Shown: positions 1-8,667, counted from the first letter of the stretch. The stretch is DNA of 49,883 nt from DATBJG01 sp963790545 (GCA_963790545.1 CAWBPA010000010.1:1-49883); one strand, 5' to 3'. The notes: generated by a model from the sequence alone, not told the origin. Numbers and translations are program-made.

Positions 1-389
1 GCTCATGGAGGGCAGGCGCTTGATGTCGGCCATCGACAGGGAAAGCGGCCGGTCCACCATTCCGTGAATCACGAGCCGATGCGTGGCCGGATCGATTGTC
101 GGGATTCCTGCATGATGACGCTCGTAGTGAAGCGCCGACGGCGTGAGCGTTCCCACAGAATCCTGAAGCGGCGTGAAGCTCGACCCCGTCTCCGGCGTCT
201 TCGAGTCGCGCCGCCAGCGGACCGACTTTTGTACGGCGACCGTTCCCCGTAGGGACCGAGCGGGATTCCCAGCTTCCCGGGCGTTTCCAGACCAAGCGCG
301 TTGTCAGGCCGCGCCAGTATCCCGCCAGTCACCGCAGCCGCGCCAATCCGAAGTACTTGCCGCCGGCTGGATCCTTTGGAACGCTTCAT
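1..389 (-). CDS. SoxC-like sulfite dehydrogenase/oxidase-family molybdoprotein, N-terminal part, frameshifted, cut by window edge
   Basis: The ATG at 389 opens a protein whose N-terminus (SSRRQVLRIGAAA) looks like a twin-arginine export signal, which fits a cofactor-loaded periplasmic enzyme. About 50 residues in, GPYGERSPY is followed by a frame change near 229-233. In the other frame I read TPLQDSVGTLTPSALHYERH, then PTIDP and RLVIHG, which I recognise as the start of the molybdopterin-binding fold of sulfite oxidase/SoxC-like proteins. Only about 125 residues lie in the window, so the cofactor cysteine cannot be checked. The break needs one lost or two extra bases in a run of A. The substrate is unknown: family members act on sulfite but also on other oxyanions. 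Confidence 0.7.
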
Positions 390-410
390 CGTGGACCTCA
401 CAAATCTTTT

Positions 411-499
411 AACGCAGAGGTCGCAGGGGCCGCTGAGAGCGCAGAAGATAACATCGGAATTTCTCTGCGACCTTCGCGTCCTCGGCGTCCTCAGCGTTG
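411..499. repeat. Short-unit hairpin repeat, family A copy 1
   Basis: The left arm (from 411) reads AACGCAGAGG, and the right arm (to 499) is built of CCTC/GCG units such as CTCTGCGACC. The arms are roughly complementary and separated by an AT-richer spacer. The same vocabulary (CAGAGG/CCTCTG) recurs at 2891-2950, 8694-8765 and 9796-9865, always between genes. It lies upstream of the SoxC-like gene. Confidence 0.6.
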
Positions 500-524
500 A
501 CGTTTTGAGCGTTTCAGTACGTAG

Positions 525-553
525 GGCGGGCCTTTCAAGGCCCGCCGGTTTTT
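525..553 (+). terminator. GC-rich hairpin with T-run (family C copy 1)
   Basis: A perfect 10-bp stem, GGCGGGCCTT (525-534) with AAGGCCCGCC (537-546), closes a two-base loop. It is followed by GG and five T, the shape of an intrinsic terminator on the plus strand. It sits just past the stop of the minus-strand SMP-30 gene, where it could also end that transcript, although the minus side lacks a T-run. A near-identical stem design recurs at 7290-7311. Confidence 0.55.
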
Positions 554-1638
554 CACGCGATATGTGCCCCCACCGTTTCCACGTACACCGCATACAACGA
601 CTGGCTGGCGGTCATGAACAACCGGTTCCGTCGCGGACCGCCAAAGCAGACATTTGCGCACGTTTCGGGCAGTCTGATCATGCCAATCCGCTCACCGGTC
701 GGTGCAAGAACTTGCACGCCAGGCCGCGCGCCAGCCCAGATGTTGCCGTCCGCATCACATCGCATGCCGTCGGCTGCTGACGGCATGCCGGTTCCCGGAA
801 TGTCGAGGGTAGCGAACTGTTTGCCGTTGCGAAGCGAAGTTTCGTTGACGTCCCAGACCTTGATGTCGCGCGGCATTCCTGTATCGGCAACGTAGAGCTT
901 GCGGTAGTCCGGTGAAAAGCACAGACCGTTGGGCTGACCGACCTCGTCGGTCACCTTGTCGATTTTCCCGGTTTTTCCGTCCACGCGGTACACGGATTCT
1001 TTCGACTCCTGCTCGGCCTTGAACCCTTCGTAGTTTCCTCGGATGCCGTAGAACGGATCGGTAAACCAGATGCTTCCATCGGGGTGCACGACCGCATCGT
1101 TCGGTGAATTGAGGCGCTTGCCATCGAACCGTTCGGCAATGGTCGTGACCGTTCCGCTTGGCTCGTAGCGCACGACCCGCCGGCCGCCATGCTCACAGGA
1201 GAGTTGACGCCCCTCGTAGTCAAACGTGTTCCCGTTGCTGTACCCCGCCGGGTTCCTGAACATCGTCACACGTGCATCGTCTTCGATCCACCGCATTTGG
1301 ACGTTATTTGGGATGTCGCTCCAGACGAGATATCGGCCGACGCCGTTCCACGCCGGCCCTTCGGCCCAGAGCGTGCCGATGTGCAATCGCTTGATGACCG
1401 TATTGAAGATGATGTACTTGCGAAACCGGGGATCGAGGGCGACGATGTCGGGATCTGGATATTGAATCGGCTCGGGTCTCGCCCAGTCGCGCGGCGTCGG
1501 GGTTGAGGAAATCTGAGGTTGTCCGGCCGGTGCTTGAGCCGCGGCCGCGCTTGTTGCCAAAACGGCAAGGGACGCAGTCAGGAACGCACGGCGATCGGGA
1601 AGAGTCGGTTCACTCTTGTGGGGACTGATAGAAGTCAT
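553..1638 (-). CDS. SMP-30/gluconolactonase family protein, exported
   Basis: This is an intact 361-residue protein of the SMP-30/gluconolactonase/LRE family, six-bladed propellers that hydrolyse sugar lactones or related esters with a divalent metal. Residues about 16-35 (DRRAFLTAS then an Ala-rich stretch) look like a Tat or Sec signal, so it probably works in the periplasm. Family hallmarks are LWAEGPAWNG with the likely metal-binding Glu, FRNPAGYSNGNTFD, RLNSPNDAVVHPDGSIWFTD and GQPNGLCFSPDYRKLYVADT near the centre, and SAADGMRCDADGNIWAGA near the C-terminus. Its length is normal. The upstream gap (1639-1775) holds an AT-rich short repeat. The sugar substrate cannot be told. Confidence 0.9.
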   Translation of the reverse strand: MTSISPHKSEPTLPDRRAFLTASLAVLATSAAAAQAPAGQPQISSTPTPRDWARPEPIQYPDPDIVALDPRFRKYIIFNTVIKRLHIGTLWAEGPAWNGVGRYLVWSDIPNNVQMRWIEDDARVTMFRNPAGYSNGNTFDYEGRQLSCEHGGRRVVRYEPSGTVTTIAERFDGKRLNSPNDAVVHPDGSIWFTDPFYGIRGNYEGFKAEQESKESVYRVDGKTGKIDKVTDEVGQPNGLCFSPDYRKLYVADTGMPRDIKVWDVNETSLRNGKQFATLDIPGTGMPSAADGMRCDADGNIWAGARPGVQVLAPTGERIGMIRLPETCANVCFGGPRRNRLFMTASQSLYAVYVETVGAHIA

Positions 1639-1701
1639 GGGTTTTCGGCCCCAGTGTAGTGCAGGACCTTACAGGCAGGGAGATTTTTGATTTGACGAGG
1701 C

Positions 1702-1749
1702 GTGATTGGTGAATCGTTGGCGAATGGTGATTGCTGATTTGTGATTTAT
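1702..1749. repeat. AT-rich tandem short-unit repeat (GTGATT/GTGAAT words)
   Basis: The stretch repeats degenerate words GTGATTG, GTGAATC, GCGAATG, GTGATTG and GTGATTT with a period of roughly 7-10 bases. It lies between the convergent-looking end of vapC and the start of the SMP-30 gene. It resembles the other short-unit repeats in style but not in sequence, and has no coding signal. Confidence 0.5.
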
Positions 1750-1775
1750 TGAAGATTTTGGCGGACTGAAAGCCT

Positions 1776-2162
1776 TTACCAGATCCGATTGACACCATAC
1801 CGTCGAAACACCGGATCTGCGGAGACGATCGTCAGATCCTCTTCGAGCGCCTGCGCGACCAGCAGGCGATCGAACGGATCGCGGTGGTGAAAGGGCAACC
1901 GGGCGACCCTTGCGGCGTGTCGAATCTCGATCGGCATTTCTCGAAAGCCGTTCGCGCTGAGCTGACTGGGAATGAACCGCTCGAGCGTTCCTGAGATCTC
2001 AATCTTGCCGAGGCTGAGCTTGATGGCGAGCTCCCAGCAGCTAGCAAGGCTCACCAGGCATTCGTTCCGAGGCTGTGCGATCGCTTGTCGGGCCCTGGCA
2101 GGAATCTGCGGCGCGTCGGCGACCCACCAGAGAAACGTGTGGGTGTCGAGCAGGAGTCGCAC
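1776..2162 (-). CDS. PIN-domain toxin of a type II toxin-antitoxin pair (VapC-like)
   Basis: This 128-residue protein has the PIN ribonuclease layout. The first acidic residue is in LLLDTHTFLWW (Asp6), the second in SCWELAIK, the third in HHRDPFDRLLVAQA and the fourth in TIVSADPVFRRYG. These four acids bind the metal that cleaves RNA. The start is a GTG at 2162 whose G is also the last base of the antitoxin's TAG stop (TAGTG), a coupling typical of toxin-antitoxin operons. The MRLLLDTHTFLWW opening is typical of the group paired with Phd/YefM-like antitoxins. The target RNA is unknown. Confidence 0.88.
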   Translation of the reverse strand: MRLLLDTHTFLWWVADAPQIPARARQAIAQPRNECLVSLASCWELAIKLSLGKIEISGTLERFIPSQLSANGFREMPIEIRHAARVARLPFHHRDPFDRLLVAQALEEDLTIVSADPVFRRYGVNRIW

Positions 2163-2401
2163 TACATGTAGTCCTTGAAGTCCGGTGGGGTCTTGTCGAA
2201 GCCCGGTGCAATCCGGATGCGCCCCTTCGCAGAACCCGGTTGACGCGTGCGCTTCGATTCCTCGAGGGCGACAAGCCGGACGAGCGGCTTATTGTCCTTC
2301 TTGATAATGACGTCTTCTCCCGCCATGGCCTTCCGCACCAGGCTGGAGAATTGGGCCTTCGCTTCCGCGACATTGAACTCACTCTTCTTGCGTTCCGACA
2401 T
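2162..2401 (-). CDS. Phd/YefM-family antitoxin
   Basis: A 79-residue protein with the Phd/YefM pattern: FNVAEAKAQFSSLVRKAMAGEDVIIKKD followed by KPLVRLV is the DNA-binding and dimer domain. The tail (IRIAPGFDKTPPDFKDYM) is the part that usually wraps and blocks the toxin. I chose the ATG at 2401 (MSERKKSEF); an ATG four codons earlier, at 2410, is equally possible. It overlaps the toxin start by one base, so both come from one transcript. An inverted repeat just upstream (2417-2436) is a likely autoregulation site. Confidence 0.88.
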   Translation of the reverse strand: MSERKKSEFNVAEAKAQFSSLVRKAMAGEDVIIKKDNKPLVRLVALEESKRTRQPGSAKGRIRIAPGFDKTPPDFKDYM

Positions 2402-2416
2402 GATGACCATCTTACA

Positions 2417-2436
2417 TGACCAACATGGACTGGTCA
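2417..2436. promoter_or_regulatory. Candidate antitoxin operator (TGACCA-N8-TGGTCA)
   Basis: A perfect 6-bp inverted repeat with an 8-base spacer lies 7 to 16 bases upstream of the two candidate antitoxin starts. Phd/YefM antitoxins are known to repress their own operon from palindromes at the promoter. Assignment is by position and symmetry only. Confidence 0.5.
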
Positions 2437-2485
2437 AATCGCGAGGATCGAGTCGGCGACCTGTCGTAGGATAATCATTCAATCA

Positions 2486-2845
2486 ATGAACGCCGCGTTC
2501 AGCCACGTCCGCCAGTTGGTCGACATCTTTTCAACGAAAGTCCTCGTGTGGCTGTTGGGCCGGAATGGCGAGCTGCTCGACTCCCATCTCTTTTTCTATG
2601 ATCGATATTCGGAACTGTCCCACTATCACCGGCAGCGCGGACGGATAGCAAAGGCGGACAGGCTTGCCGCCATCGCGGAGGCGCACTATCAAGCAGCGCC
2701 CGGCGATGACGATCCGCACGAAGCTGCAGCAATGGCAATGCCGGTGCCACGGCCTCCTACGAGGACCAACGCTGTAGGCACGATCCGCGTGAAGGAACCA
2801 CCCGTCGGACGAGAGTCTGGCCTCGAACACGCACCCTTGGGTTAA
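2486..2845 (+). CDS. Small conserved-looking protein of unknown function
   Basis: This 119-residue protein is transcribed away from the toxin-antitoxin pair. No family is named with confidence. The middle (DRYSELSHYHRQRGRIAKADRLAA then AEAHYQAA) predicts two helices like a single helical-repeat unit. It is followed by a Pro-rich motif, AMAMPVPRPPTRTNAVG, that looks too ordered to be chance and reminds me of hypothetical proteins in acidobacterial genomes. There is no signal peptide or membrane segment. Codon usage matches the neighbours. The last 25 residues may be less constrained. Confidence 0.55.
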   Translation: MNAAFSHVRQLVDIFSTKVLVWLLGRNGELLDSHLFFYDRYSELSHYHRQRGRIAKADRLAAIAEAHYQAAPGDDDPHEAAAMAMPVPRPPTRTNAVGTIRVKEPPVGRESGLEHAPLG

Positions 2846-2890
2846 TCGCTGTCCGGTCGGTACGAAGGCATCACCCGTGGGGTCACCGCG

Positions 2891-2950
2891 CTCACAGAGC
2901 ACATGAGTTGTCTTCTCTGTGTCCTCTGCGACCTCTGCGTCCTCTGTGAT
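2891..2950. repeat. Short-unit hairpin repeat, family A copy 2
   Basis: The run reads CTCTGTGTCCTCTGCGACC and then CTCTGCGTCCTCTGTGAT, that is, CCTCTG units at a period of about nine bases, with a short partner CTCACAGAGCAC at 2891-2902. It lies between the small protein and the convergent methyltransferase gene. Confidence 0.6.
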
Positions 2951-2961
2951 AGATCGGATCT

Positions 2962-3636
2962 TCAGGAAATTCCTGGAGCCGACAGCATGCCTTGAATCAA
3001 CAAGTGACGCTCGCTCACTTGCGTGACATCGAACGTGTGCCCGGCGCGTCGGAGCTGCTTCTCGATCTCTTCCACCGTGAACGCCGCGCACAGGGAATTG
3101 TAGAAATCGCGCTTGAGGACCGGATTCTCTCCGGCGGCGGTCTCTTCCACGATGCGCCTGGCGGCGTCGGGCGTGTCCGGCCGGCAGAGATCCATGACGT
3201 AGACGAGGGCGCCCGACCTGCCCAAGCGTTTGGCTTCGTTCCAGAGTGCGGACGGGTCTGGCAGATGATGCAGCATGTCCTTCGAGAGGACGGCATCGTA
3301 ACTGCGTTCTTCGAGCGGCAGACCGGGGATGTGTCCCTGCATCAACTTGATTTGTCGTTCGAGTCTGGCTGCGCGGACCGCTTGTTGCGCGAGCCGGATC
3401 ATAGGTGCTGAGCCGTCAATGGCGGTAATTTGTACCCTGGGATTCGTTCGCGCAAGTCGGATGAGCACGTCGGCAGGCCCGCAGCCGATATCGACGACCC
3501 GCCCTAGATAGTCGGCGAAGTCGGCTTGCAGCCGATCCACGAACCATTGATTCGAGACGGAGAAGTCGGCTCTCGCATAGGCGAGTGACTGATGCTCATC
3601 GTCCATCAGCTCGGGTTCGAGGATCCTTTTCATCAC
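2962..3636 (-). CDS. Class I SAM-dependent methyltransferase
   Basis: An intact 224-residue enzyme. The SAM-binding motif I is VVDIGCGPADVL (about residues 46-57), the acidic end of strand 2 is ITAIDGSAPMIRLAQQ, and motif post-II is YDAVLSKDMLHHLPDPS, a Methyltransf_11/25-like pattern. It starts six bases after the kinase stop on the same strand, so it is probably co-transcribed with that gene. The acceptor is unknown; such proteins methylate small molecules more often than DNA or protein. A second ATG ten codons in (MDDEHQ) is an alternative start. Confidence 0.85.
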   Translation of the reverse strand: MMKRILEPELMDDEHQSLAYARADFSVSNQWFVDRLQADFADYLGRVVDIGCGPADVLIRLARTNPRVQITAIDGSAPMIRLAQQAVRAARLERQIKLMQGHIPGLPLEERSYDAVLSKDMLHHLPDPSALWNEAKRLGRSGALVYVMDLCRPDTPDAARRIVEETAAGENPVLKRDFYNSLCAAFTVEEIEKQLRRAGHTFDVTQVSERHLLIQGMLSAPGIS

Positions 3637-3642
3637 GCATCC

Positions 3643-5868
3643 CTATGTACCGAGGAGCGTTCGTCCGCCGGCCCGGATGAACGATTCAGCCAGGATCGCT
3701 TGTTTCGATCTGACGCGCTCGATCAACGCCGGCCATCCAGGGGTTTGCCGCAAGGGCGCCAGATATGGGTCGCTCTCGAACGCAAGAGTGCATAGAAAGC
3801 CACCTTCGACAGCCCTTTCCAGCGTTCGGTGTGCCCGGTCGAGCAGGCCAAGCCTGGCGTAAACCTCGGCTTCGTAAAAAAGACCCTCGCCGTCGCTGAA
3901 CGAAAATGTGTCGATCTGATTCATCGCCGCGAGGGCTTCCTCGGCCCGGCCCTCCATTGCCGCACGCATGCCTGTGCAGAAGCTACGCAGGAGAGGGACG
4001 GCGGCGTACCGTTCTTCCTCGCGGCGCGCGGCGCTGATGGCTTCCGCCTCGCGCCCCATCGCTCCAAGCGCACGCGCTTCGATGGGGTCACTGCTGTGAG
4101 ACACCTGGTCGAGGGTCCGCTCGTAGTCTCCTTGCATGTAATAGGTGTGCAGAACGCTCGTGGACACGGTGGGGTCGAGCCGACGAGCCTGACGATCGGC
4201 TGCCACCGACTCAACGAGCAGCCCGGCGTACCGACACGCGTGCACGAGGGCGGCGTAGACCTGAGGCTCGGCCCGGCGTTGTCGCGCCCTATTGAGCAAC
4301 CGCGTCAGCGCCGAATCGACGCGGCCGAGATCGATTTCGAGCTGCGCGTAGTAGTGGTGTGCAGCTCCGTTGTCCGGATCGAGCTCGAGCGCGCGCTGGA
4401 GTGCCGCCTCCCCTCGTGCGCGTCCCGCCAGGTCCTTGTACTTGCCCAACACCCGATCGAGGCGGCCGCGCTCGGCCCACGCGGGCGCGAACGCCGGATC
4501 GAGCGCCAGGCACTGCTCGAACAGATCTCGGGCCCTGGGCCAGGTGCTCGTCTCCATCCGAAGCTGCATCCCCCGTAGGTAGAGGTCGAAGCCCTTGGCG
4601 CTGGCCGAGCCGATACTGGGCTTCCGCTCGCGGTCACGAGCAAGGAGCGGCAGCGACATCACGACCCGCTGAGCGAGTTCGTCGTGCAGATCGAACACCG
4701 CATCGCTCGCAACCTGCGTCGTCTGGGCCCAGAACGTGTCACCCGCGGGCACCGACACGAGCTCGGCGCTGACGCGGAGCCGGTCGTTCGATCGCAGCAG
4801 CGATCCCGTCAACACCATGTCCACGGCCAGGTCGCTGGCGATGAGGTTGAGATCCGGAACACCCACATACCGCGCGGACTTGAGCGTCGAACGCACGACC
4901 AGCGATTCAAATCCGGAGAGCGAGCTCACGATCGCATCTGCCAGACTCAGTCCGAGATAGTCGATCTCGGGATCTGGCTTCAACAGCCGGAAGGGAAGGA
5001 CGGCGAGTCGTGTAATCGGCCGCGCCTCCGCAACCCGGTCGTTGTCCACGAGTCCCATGACCCCCCTGAGATCGGCGGCAAGCGAGTCAGCCGTCTGGTA
5101 GCGCTCCGCAGGCGTTTTCGCCAGCGCGCGATGCACGACGCGATCGACCGCCGCGATGGCAGCGGATCCGGTGAGCACCGGCGGCGTGTCGTACATCACG
5201 GCATGCACCAGGGCGGCGAGGGTGGCTCCGGCGAATGGCGGCTTGCCGGCGAGCATTTCGTACAGGATGACGCCCATGGAAAACAGATCGGCTCGGGCAT
5301 CGAAGTCATCCCCGGAGAGCTGTTCCGGGGCTGCATATTGAGGCGTGCCGACGATCATCCCCGCCTGGGTCACGAGGGTCATCGTTCTGTCGTTGCGGGA
5401 GTGGAGTGGGCGTGCCAGTCCGAAGTCCAGGACCTTGACGCCCGTCGGTGTGACGAACACGTTGGTCGGCTTGAGATCGCGATGTGCAATGCCCTGGGCG
5501 TGAATGGCCGAGAGCGCTTCGGCAATGGAAACCGCGATGCGCAAGGCTTCGAGCGCCAGGATTGGGCCGCGGGAGACTCGCGTGGCGAGCGTCTCGCCTT
5601 CCACGAGTTCCATCACCAGGAACGGCTGGCGCTCCCATTCGCCAAGGTCGAACACCTGGCATATGGAAGGATGGGACACGCTGGCCGCCACGCGTGCTTC
5701 ACGTATCAGTCGCGCTCCGGCATTCGGTTCGGTCGGGTCTGGCCGGATCAACTTGAGAGCGACCCGGCGCCCGAGCCGCTCGTCCTCGGCCACATAGACG
5801 ACACCCATGCCCCCTTCGCCAAGCTTCTCGAGAATCCGGTAGTGGGCGATGCGGTCAGGGGTGGTCAT
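3643..5868 (-). CDS. Ser/Thr protein kinase with TolB-like middle domain and C-terminal TPRs
   Basis: This 741-residue protein begins with a PASTA-less Hanks-type kinase domain (about residues 10-265): glycine loop LGEGGMGVVY, ATP-anchoring Lys39 in VALKLI, catalytic HRDLKPTN (Asp131) and DFG (Asp148). It is therefore likely active. Residues about 280-420 (LAVLPFRLLKPD, then DAIVSSLSG and DMVLTGSLLRSNDRLRVSAEL) resemble the TolB/FlgO-like domain seen in acidobacterial kinases and some cyclases. The rest is helical repeats of TPR type (LALDPAFAPAWAERG, LELDPDNGAAHHYYAQ). I see no transmembrane segment, so it is probably cytosolic. It is divergent from the sulfatase gene across 64 bases. Confidence 0.92.
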   Translation of the reverse strand: MTTPDRIAHYRILEKLGEGGMGVVYVAEDERLGRRVALKLIRPDPTEPNAGARLIREARVAASVSHPSICQVFDLGEWERQPFLVMELVEGETLATRVSRGPILALEALRIAVSIAEALSAIHAQGIAHRDLKPTNVFVTPTGVKVLDFGLARPLHSRNDRTMTLVTQAGMIVGTPQYAAPEQLSGDDFDARADLFSMGVILYEMLAGKPPFAGATLAALVHAVMYDTPPVLTGSAAIAAVDRVVHRALAKTPAERYQTADSLAADLRGVMGLVDNDRVAEARPITRLAVLPFRLLKPDPEIDYLGLSLADAIVSSLSGFESLVVRSTLKSARYVGVPDLNLIASDLAVDMVLTGSLLRSNDRLRVSAELVSVPAGDTFWAQTTQVASDAVFDLHDELAQRVVMSLPLLARDRERKPSIGSASAKGFDLYLRGMQLRMETSTWPRARDLFEQCLALDPAFAPAWAERGRLDRVLGKYKDLAGRARGEAALQRALELDPDNGAAHHYYAQLEIDLGRVDSALTRLLNRARQRRAEPQVYAALVHACRYAGLLVESVAADRQARRLDPTVSTSVLHTYYMQGDYERTLDQVSHSSDPIEARALGAMGREAEAISAARREEERYAAVPLLRSFCTGMRAAMEGRAEEALAAMNQIDTFSFSDGEGLFYEAEVYARLGLLDRAHRTLERAVEGGFLCTLAFESDPYLAPLRQTPGWPALIERVRSKQAILAESFIRAGGRTLLGT

Positions 5869-5932
5869 TCGGCAGTTGGCAGTCAGCGGTGGCCGGTTGA
5901 CAATATGCTACGCTGGCCCGCGGAGAAACCCA

Positions 5933-7264
5933 ATGCGTCGTATCGCTCTTACGATCACGTTCATGCTTGCGGCGGCAAGTGGCGCCGCCCAGCCACCTGC
6001 GGCCAAGGGACCCAACGTCGTGCTGATCATCACAGACGACGTGGGTTACGGCGACATTGGGAGCTACGGCGCTCCCGACATCAAGACACCCAACATCGAT
6101 CGTCTCGCGAAAGAAGGCGTGCGGCTCACCGACTTCTACGCGAACGCTCCCGTCTGCACGCCGACGCGGGCCGGCCTCGTCACGGGACGCTACCAGCAGC
6201 GGGTTCGCATGGAGCGTCCGCTGGGTGGAGCACGTGACCGCGACCAGGGCCTGAAGGTCACCGGACGTTCGTTGCCACAGCTCCTCAAGACCAACGGCTA
6301 CACCACTGCGCTCATCGGCAAGTGGCACCTCGGCTGGAAGACCGAGTACGCGCCCAACGCACACGGGTTCGACTATTTCTTCGGATTTCTCGGTGGCCTC
6401 ATCGACTTTTACACGCACACCGCCGGCGACGGGCAGCCAGACCTTTTCGAAAACACGACTCCCGTGCAGGAATCGGGTTATATGACCGATCTCATCACCG
6501 CACGGTCTGTCCGGTTCATCGAGCAGAATGCCAACCGGCCGTTTTTTCTCGAGGTCGCATACAACGCCGCGCACTGGCCGTTTCAGCGGCCGGATCATTA
6601 TTCAGTCGCCGCCAACAACGCCGCGTTTCAGGGACCGGCCGACGAGACTCCCGCAACCCGCCAGGACTATGTGGCCATGCTCGAGCGCGCGGATCGCGGT
6701 GTCGGAGACATCCTCAAGACACTCGAAGCGCGTGGGCTCGCGGCAAACACCCTCGTGATCTTCACCAACGACAATGGCGGCGAGTGGTTGTCGCGCAACG
6801 CTCCGCTCTTTCACCGCAAGGACACGCTCTGGGAAGGTGGCATCCGCGTGCCTGCAATCCTTCGTTGGCCGGGCAAGCTGCCGGCGGGGAAGACAAGCTC
6901 CCAGGTGGGCATGACCATGGACCTCACCGCGTCGATCCTGTCGGCAACCGGAACTCGTGTCCCTGGCGAGGCGCGGCTGGAAGGGATCGATTTGCTGCCG
7001 TCGCTCGGCGGGCCCGGGCCGACCGTTGAGCGGACGCTCTTCTGGCGAAATGCGGCAGCGCCGGGCCGTCTCCAGCGCGCCGTGCGTCGCGGCAACTGGA
7101 AACTGCTGATCGACGGCGACGATCTCCTGCTGTTCGAGCTGTCCAAAGACATCGGGGAACGGAATGATCTTGCGATGACACGTCCCGATCTGGTCGCCGA
7201 CCTGCGCCGACGGATCCTTGAGTGGGAAAAAGACGTCGACGCCGAAGCCAAAACGCAACCGTAG
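5933..7264 (+). CDS. Exported sulfatase (Cys-type)
   Basis: A 443-residue sulfatase of the alkaline phosphatase superfamily. The start is ATG 5933, giving the signal peptide RRIALTITFMLAAASGAAQ. The metal-site aspartates are in VVLIITDDVGYGD (about 35-36), and the activation motif CTPTR (Cys75-Arg79) is the site where Cys is turned into formylglycine. Further active-site stretches are LIGKWHLGW and FTNDNGGEWL. It cleaves sulfate esters in the periplasm; the substrate (glycan or aryl sulfate) cannot be told. No dedicated maturase is seen nearby. The stop codon lies inside the first copy of a GC-rich direct repeat (7261-7300). Confidence 0.92.
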   Translation: MRRIALTITFMLAAASGAAQPPAAKGPNVVLIITDDVGYGDIGSYGAPDIKTPNIDRLAKEGVRLTDFYANAPVCTPTRAGLVTGRYQQRVRMERPLGGARDRDQGLKVTGRSLPQLLKTNGYTTALIGKWHLGWKTEYAPNAHGFDYFFGFLGGLIDFYTHTAGDGQPDLFENTTPVQESGYMTDLITARSVRFIEQNANRPFFLEVAYNAAHWPFQRPDHYSVAANNAAFQGPADETPATRQDYVAMLERADRGVGDILKTLEARGLAANTLVIFTNDNGGEWLSRNAPLFHRKDTLWEGGIRVPAILRWPGKLPAGKTSSQVGMTMDLTASILSATGTRVPGEARLEGIDLLPSLGGPGPTVERTLFWRNAAAPGRLQRAVRRGNWKLLIDGDDLLLFELSKDIGERNDLAMTRPDLVADLRRRILEWEKDVDAEAKTQP

Positions 7265-7311
7265 CGCGGGGCCTTTGGTAAGTACGTAGCGCGGGGCCTT
7301 CAGGCCCCGCG
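7261..7311. repeat. GC-rich direct repeat and hairpin, family C copy 2
   Basis: GTAGCGCGGGGCCTT occurs at 7261-7275 and again at 7286-7300. The second copy forms a perfect 10-bp stem, CGCGGGGCCT (7290-7299) with AGGCCCCGCG (7302-7311), around a TC loop. The first copy includes the sulfatase stop codon. The hairpin ends two bases before the AGGAG ribosome-binding site of the next gene (7314-7318), so it could act as a weak terminator or affect translation start. There is no T-run. Confidence 0.6.
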
Positions 7312-7323
7312 AGAGGAGCTGTT

Positions 7324-8667
7324 ATGAAATTCCGACTCGCCCTTCTTCTCATCCTTACCGCACTCGTCTTCCCGAATGTCCGCGCGGCCGATCCCGTGGT
7401 CGCCTTCGTCAACGTCAACGTCGTCCCCATGGATCGGGATCGCGTGCTGGGCGGCCAGACCGTGGTCGTGCAGGATGGACGAATCACCGCCGTGGGTCCC
7501 ACGGCGTCAACGCAGGTTCCGGCGGGCGCCGTCCGTGTCGACGGGCAGAACAAATATCTCATGCCGGGTCTGGCGGAGATGCACGGGCACATCCCGCCTC
7601 CCAACCAGCCAGCGCAATACATCGAGGACGTGCTGTTTCTCTATGTCGCCAACGGCGTAACGACGGTTCGCGGAATGCAGGGAGCATCCGGCCAGCTTGC
7701 CCTTCGCGACCGAATTGTGAAGGGCGAGCTCGTCGGCCCCACGTTGTATCTCGCCGGCCCGAGCTTCAACGGCAACACGGTCAAGACGCCTGAGCAAGCG
7801 ATCCAGATGGTCCGTGAGCAGAAATCCCAGGGGTGGGATCTCCTCAAAGTTCAGGGTGGCCTCAGCGTGGCGACGTACGACGCCATGGCCCGTACGGCAA
7901 AAGAAGTGGGCATCCCATTCGCCGGCCACGTGCCCGCTGATGTTGGACTGCTCCATGCCGTCGAAATGGGGCAGCAGACATTCGATCACATCGACGGCTT
8001 CCTCGAATACCTCGACGGCACTACCCGACCTGTGGACGATGCCAAGGTGCGGGAGATCGTACGCCGGGTGCGCGATGCGGGCGCGTGGGTCGTGCCGACG
8101 ATGGCCGTGTGGGAAACGCTGCAGGGGACGCTCGATGAAAAGACGCTCAGCGGATATCCAGAGCTGAAGTACATGCCTGTGCAGCAGGTGCAGCAGTGGA
8201 CCAAGGCAGTGCAGACTCGGGTGTCCAACCCGCAATTCAATCCGGCCACGGCCAGGCAGGTCATCGAGAACCGCATGCGGATTCTGCGAGCGCTTCACGA
8301 AGGGGGCGTCCGAATCCTGCTCGGGACCGACGCGCCGCAGCAGTTCAGCGTGCCGGGATTTTCAATCGAGCGTGAGATGACGCGGATGACAGCGGCCGGT
8401 ATGTCGCCCTATGCCGTATTGAAGTCGGGAACCCAGGACGTCGGTGCCTATTTCACATATCGAGATGCGCTCGTACCAACCAATGAGGCTTTTGGAACCA
8501 TCGAGGTTGGGAAGCGTGCGGACCTCGTCCTCGTCGATGCCAACCCGCTGCAGAACCTGACGAACATTACGCGCCGATCCGGCGTCATGGCACGAGGCCG
8601 ATGGCTGTCCCAAAAGGACATTCAGGCACGGCTCGATCGGATTGCAACGGCGAATAAAACAGACTGA
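7324..8667 (+). CDS. Exported amidohydrolase, imidazolonepropionase-like
   Basis: A 447-residue metal-dependent amidohydrolase. The signal peptide is KFRLALLLILTALVFPNVRA. The first metal motif is MHGHIPPP (His87, His89); later ligands and catalytic residues are in LLKVQGG (Lys), PFAGHVPAD (His), TFDHIDGF (His) and RILLGTDAPQ (Asp). The family hydrolyses cyclic amides and acyl amino acid bonds, and exported members of this subgroup are often Xaa-Pro-type or amino-acid amidases. The start is fixed by AGGAG five bases upstream. It is a paralog of the gene at 11158 (shared order of motifs and the ending VMARGRWLS/VMVHGRWFS). Substrate unknown. Confidence 0.9.
   Translation: MKFRLALLLILTALVFPNVRAADPVVAFVNVNVVPMDRDRVLGGQTVVVQDGRITAVGPTASTQVPAGAVRVDGQNKYLMPGLAEMHGHIPPPNQPAQYIEDVLFLYVANGVTTVRGMQGASGQLALRDRIVKGELVGPTLYLAGPSFNGNTVKTPEQAIQMVREQKSQGWDLLKVQGGLSVATYDAMARTAKEVGIPFAGHVPADVGLLHAVEMGQQTFDHIDGFLEYLDGTTRPVDDAKVREIVRRVRDAGAWVVPTMAVWETLQGTLDEKTLSGYPELKYMPVQQVQQWTKAVQTRVSNPQFNPATARQVIENRMRILRALHEGGVRILLGTDAPQQFSVPGFSIEREMTRMTAAGMSPYAVLKSGTQDVGAYFTYRDALVPTNEAFGTIEVGKRADLVLVDANPLQNLTNITRRSGVMARGRWLSQKDIQARLDRIATANKTD

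Noticed and set aside
4684..6237. Long plus-strand open frame (517 codons) opposite the Ser/Thr kinase
   Set aside because: It lies antisense to a kinase with clear catalytic motifs and has no domain pattern; open antisense frames are expected in GC-rich coding DNA.
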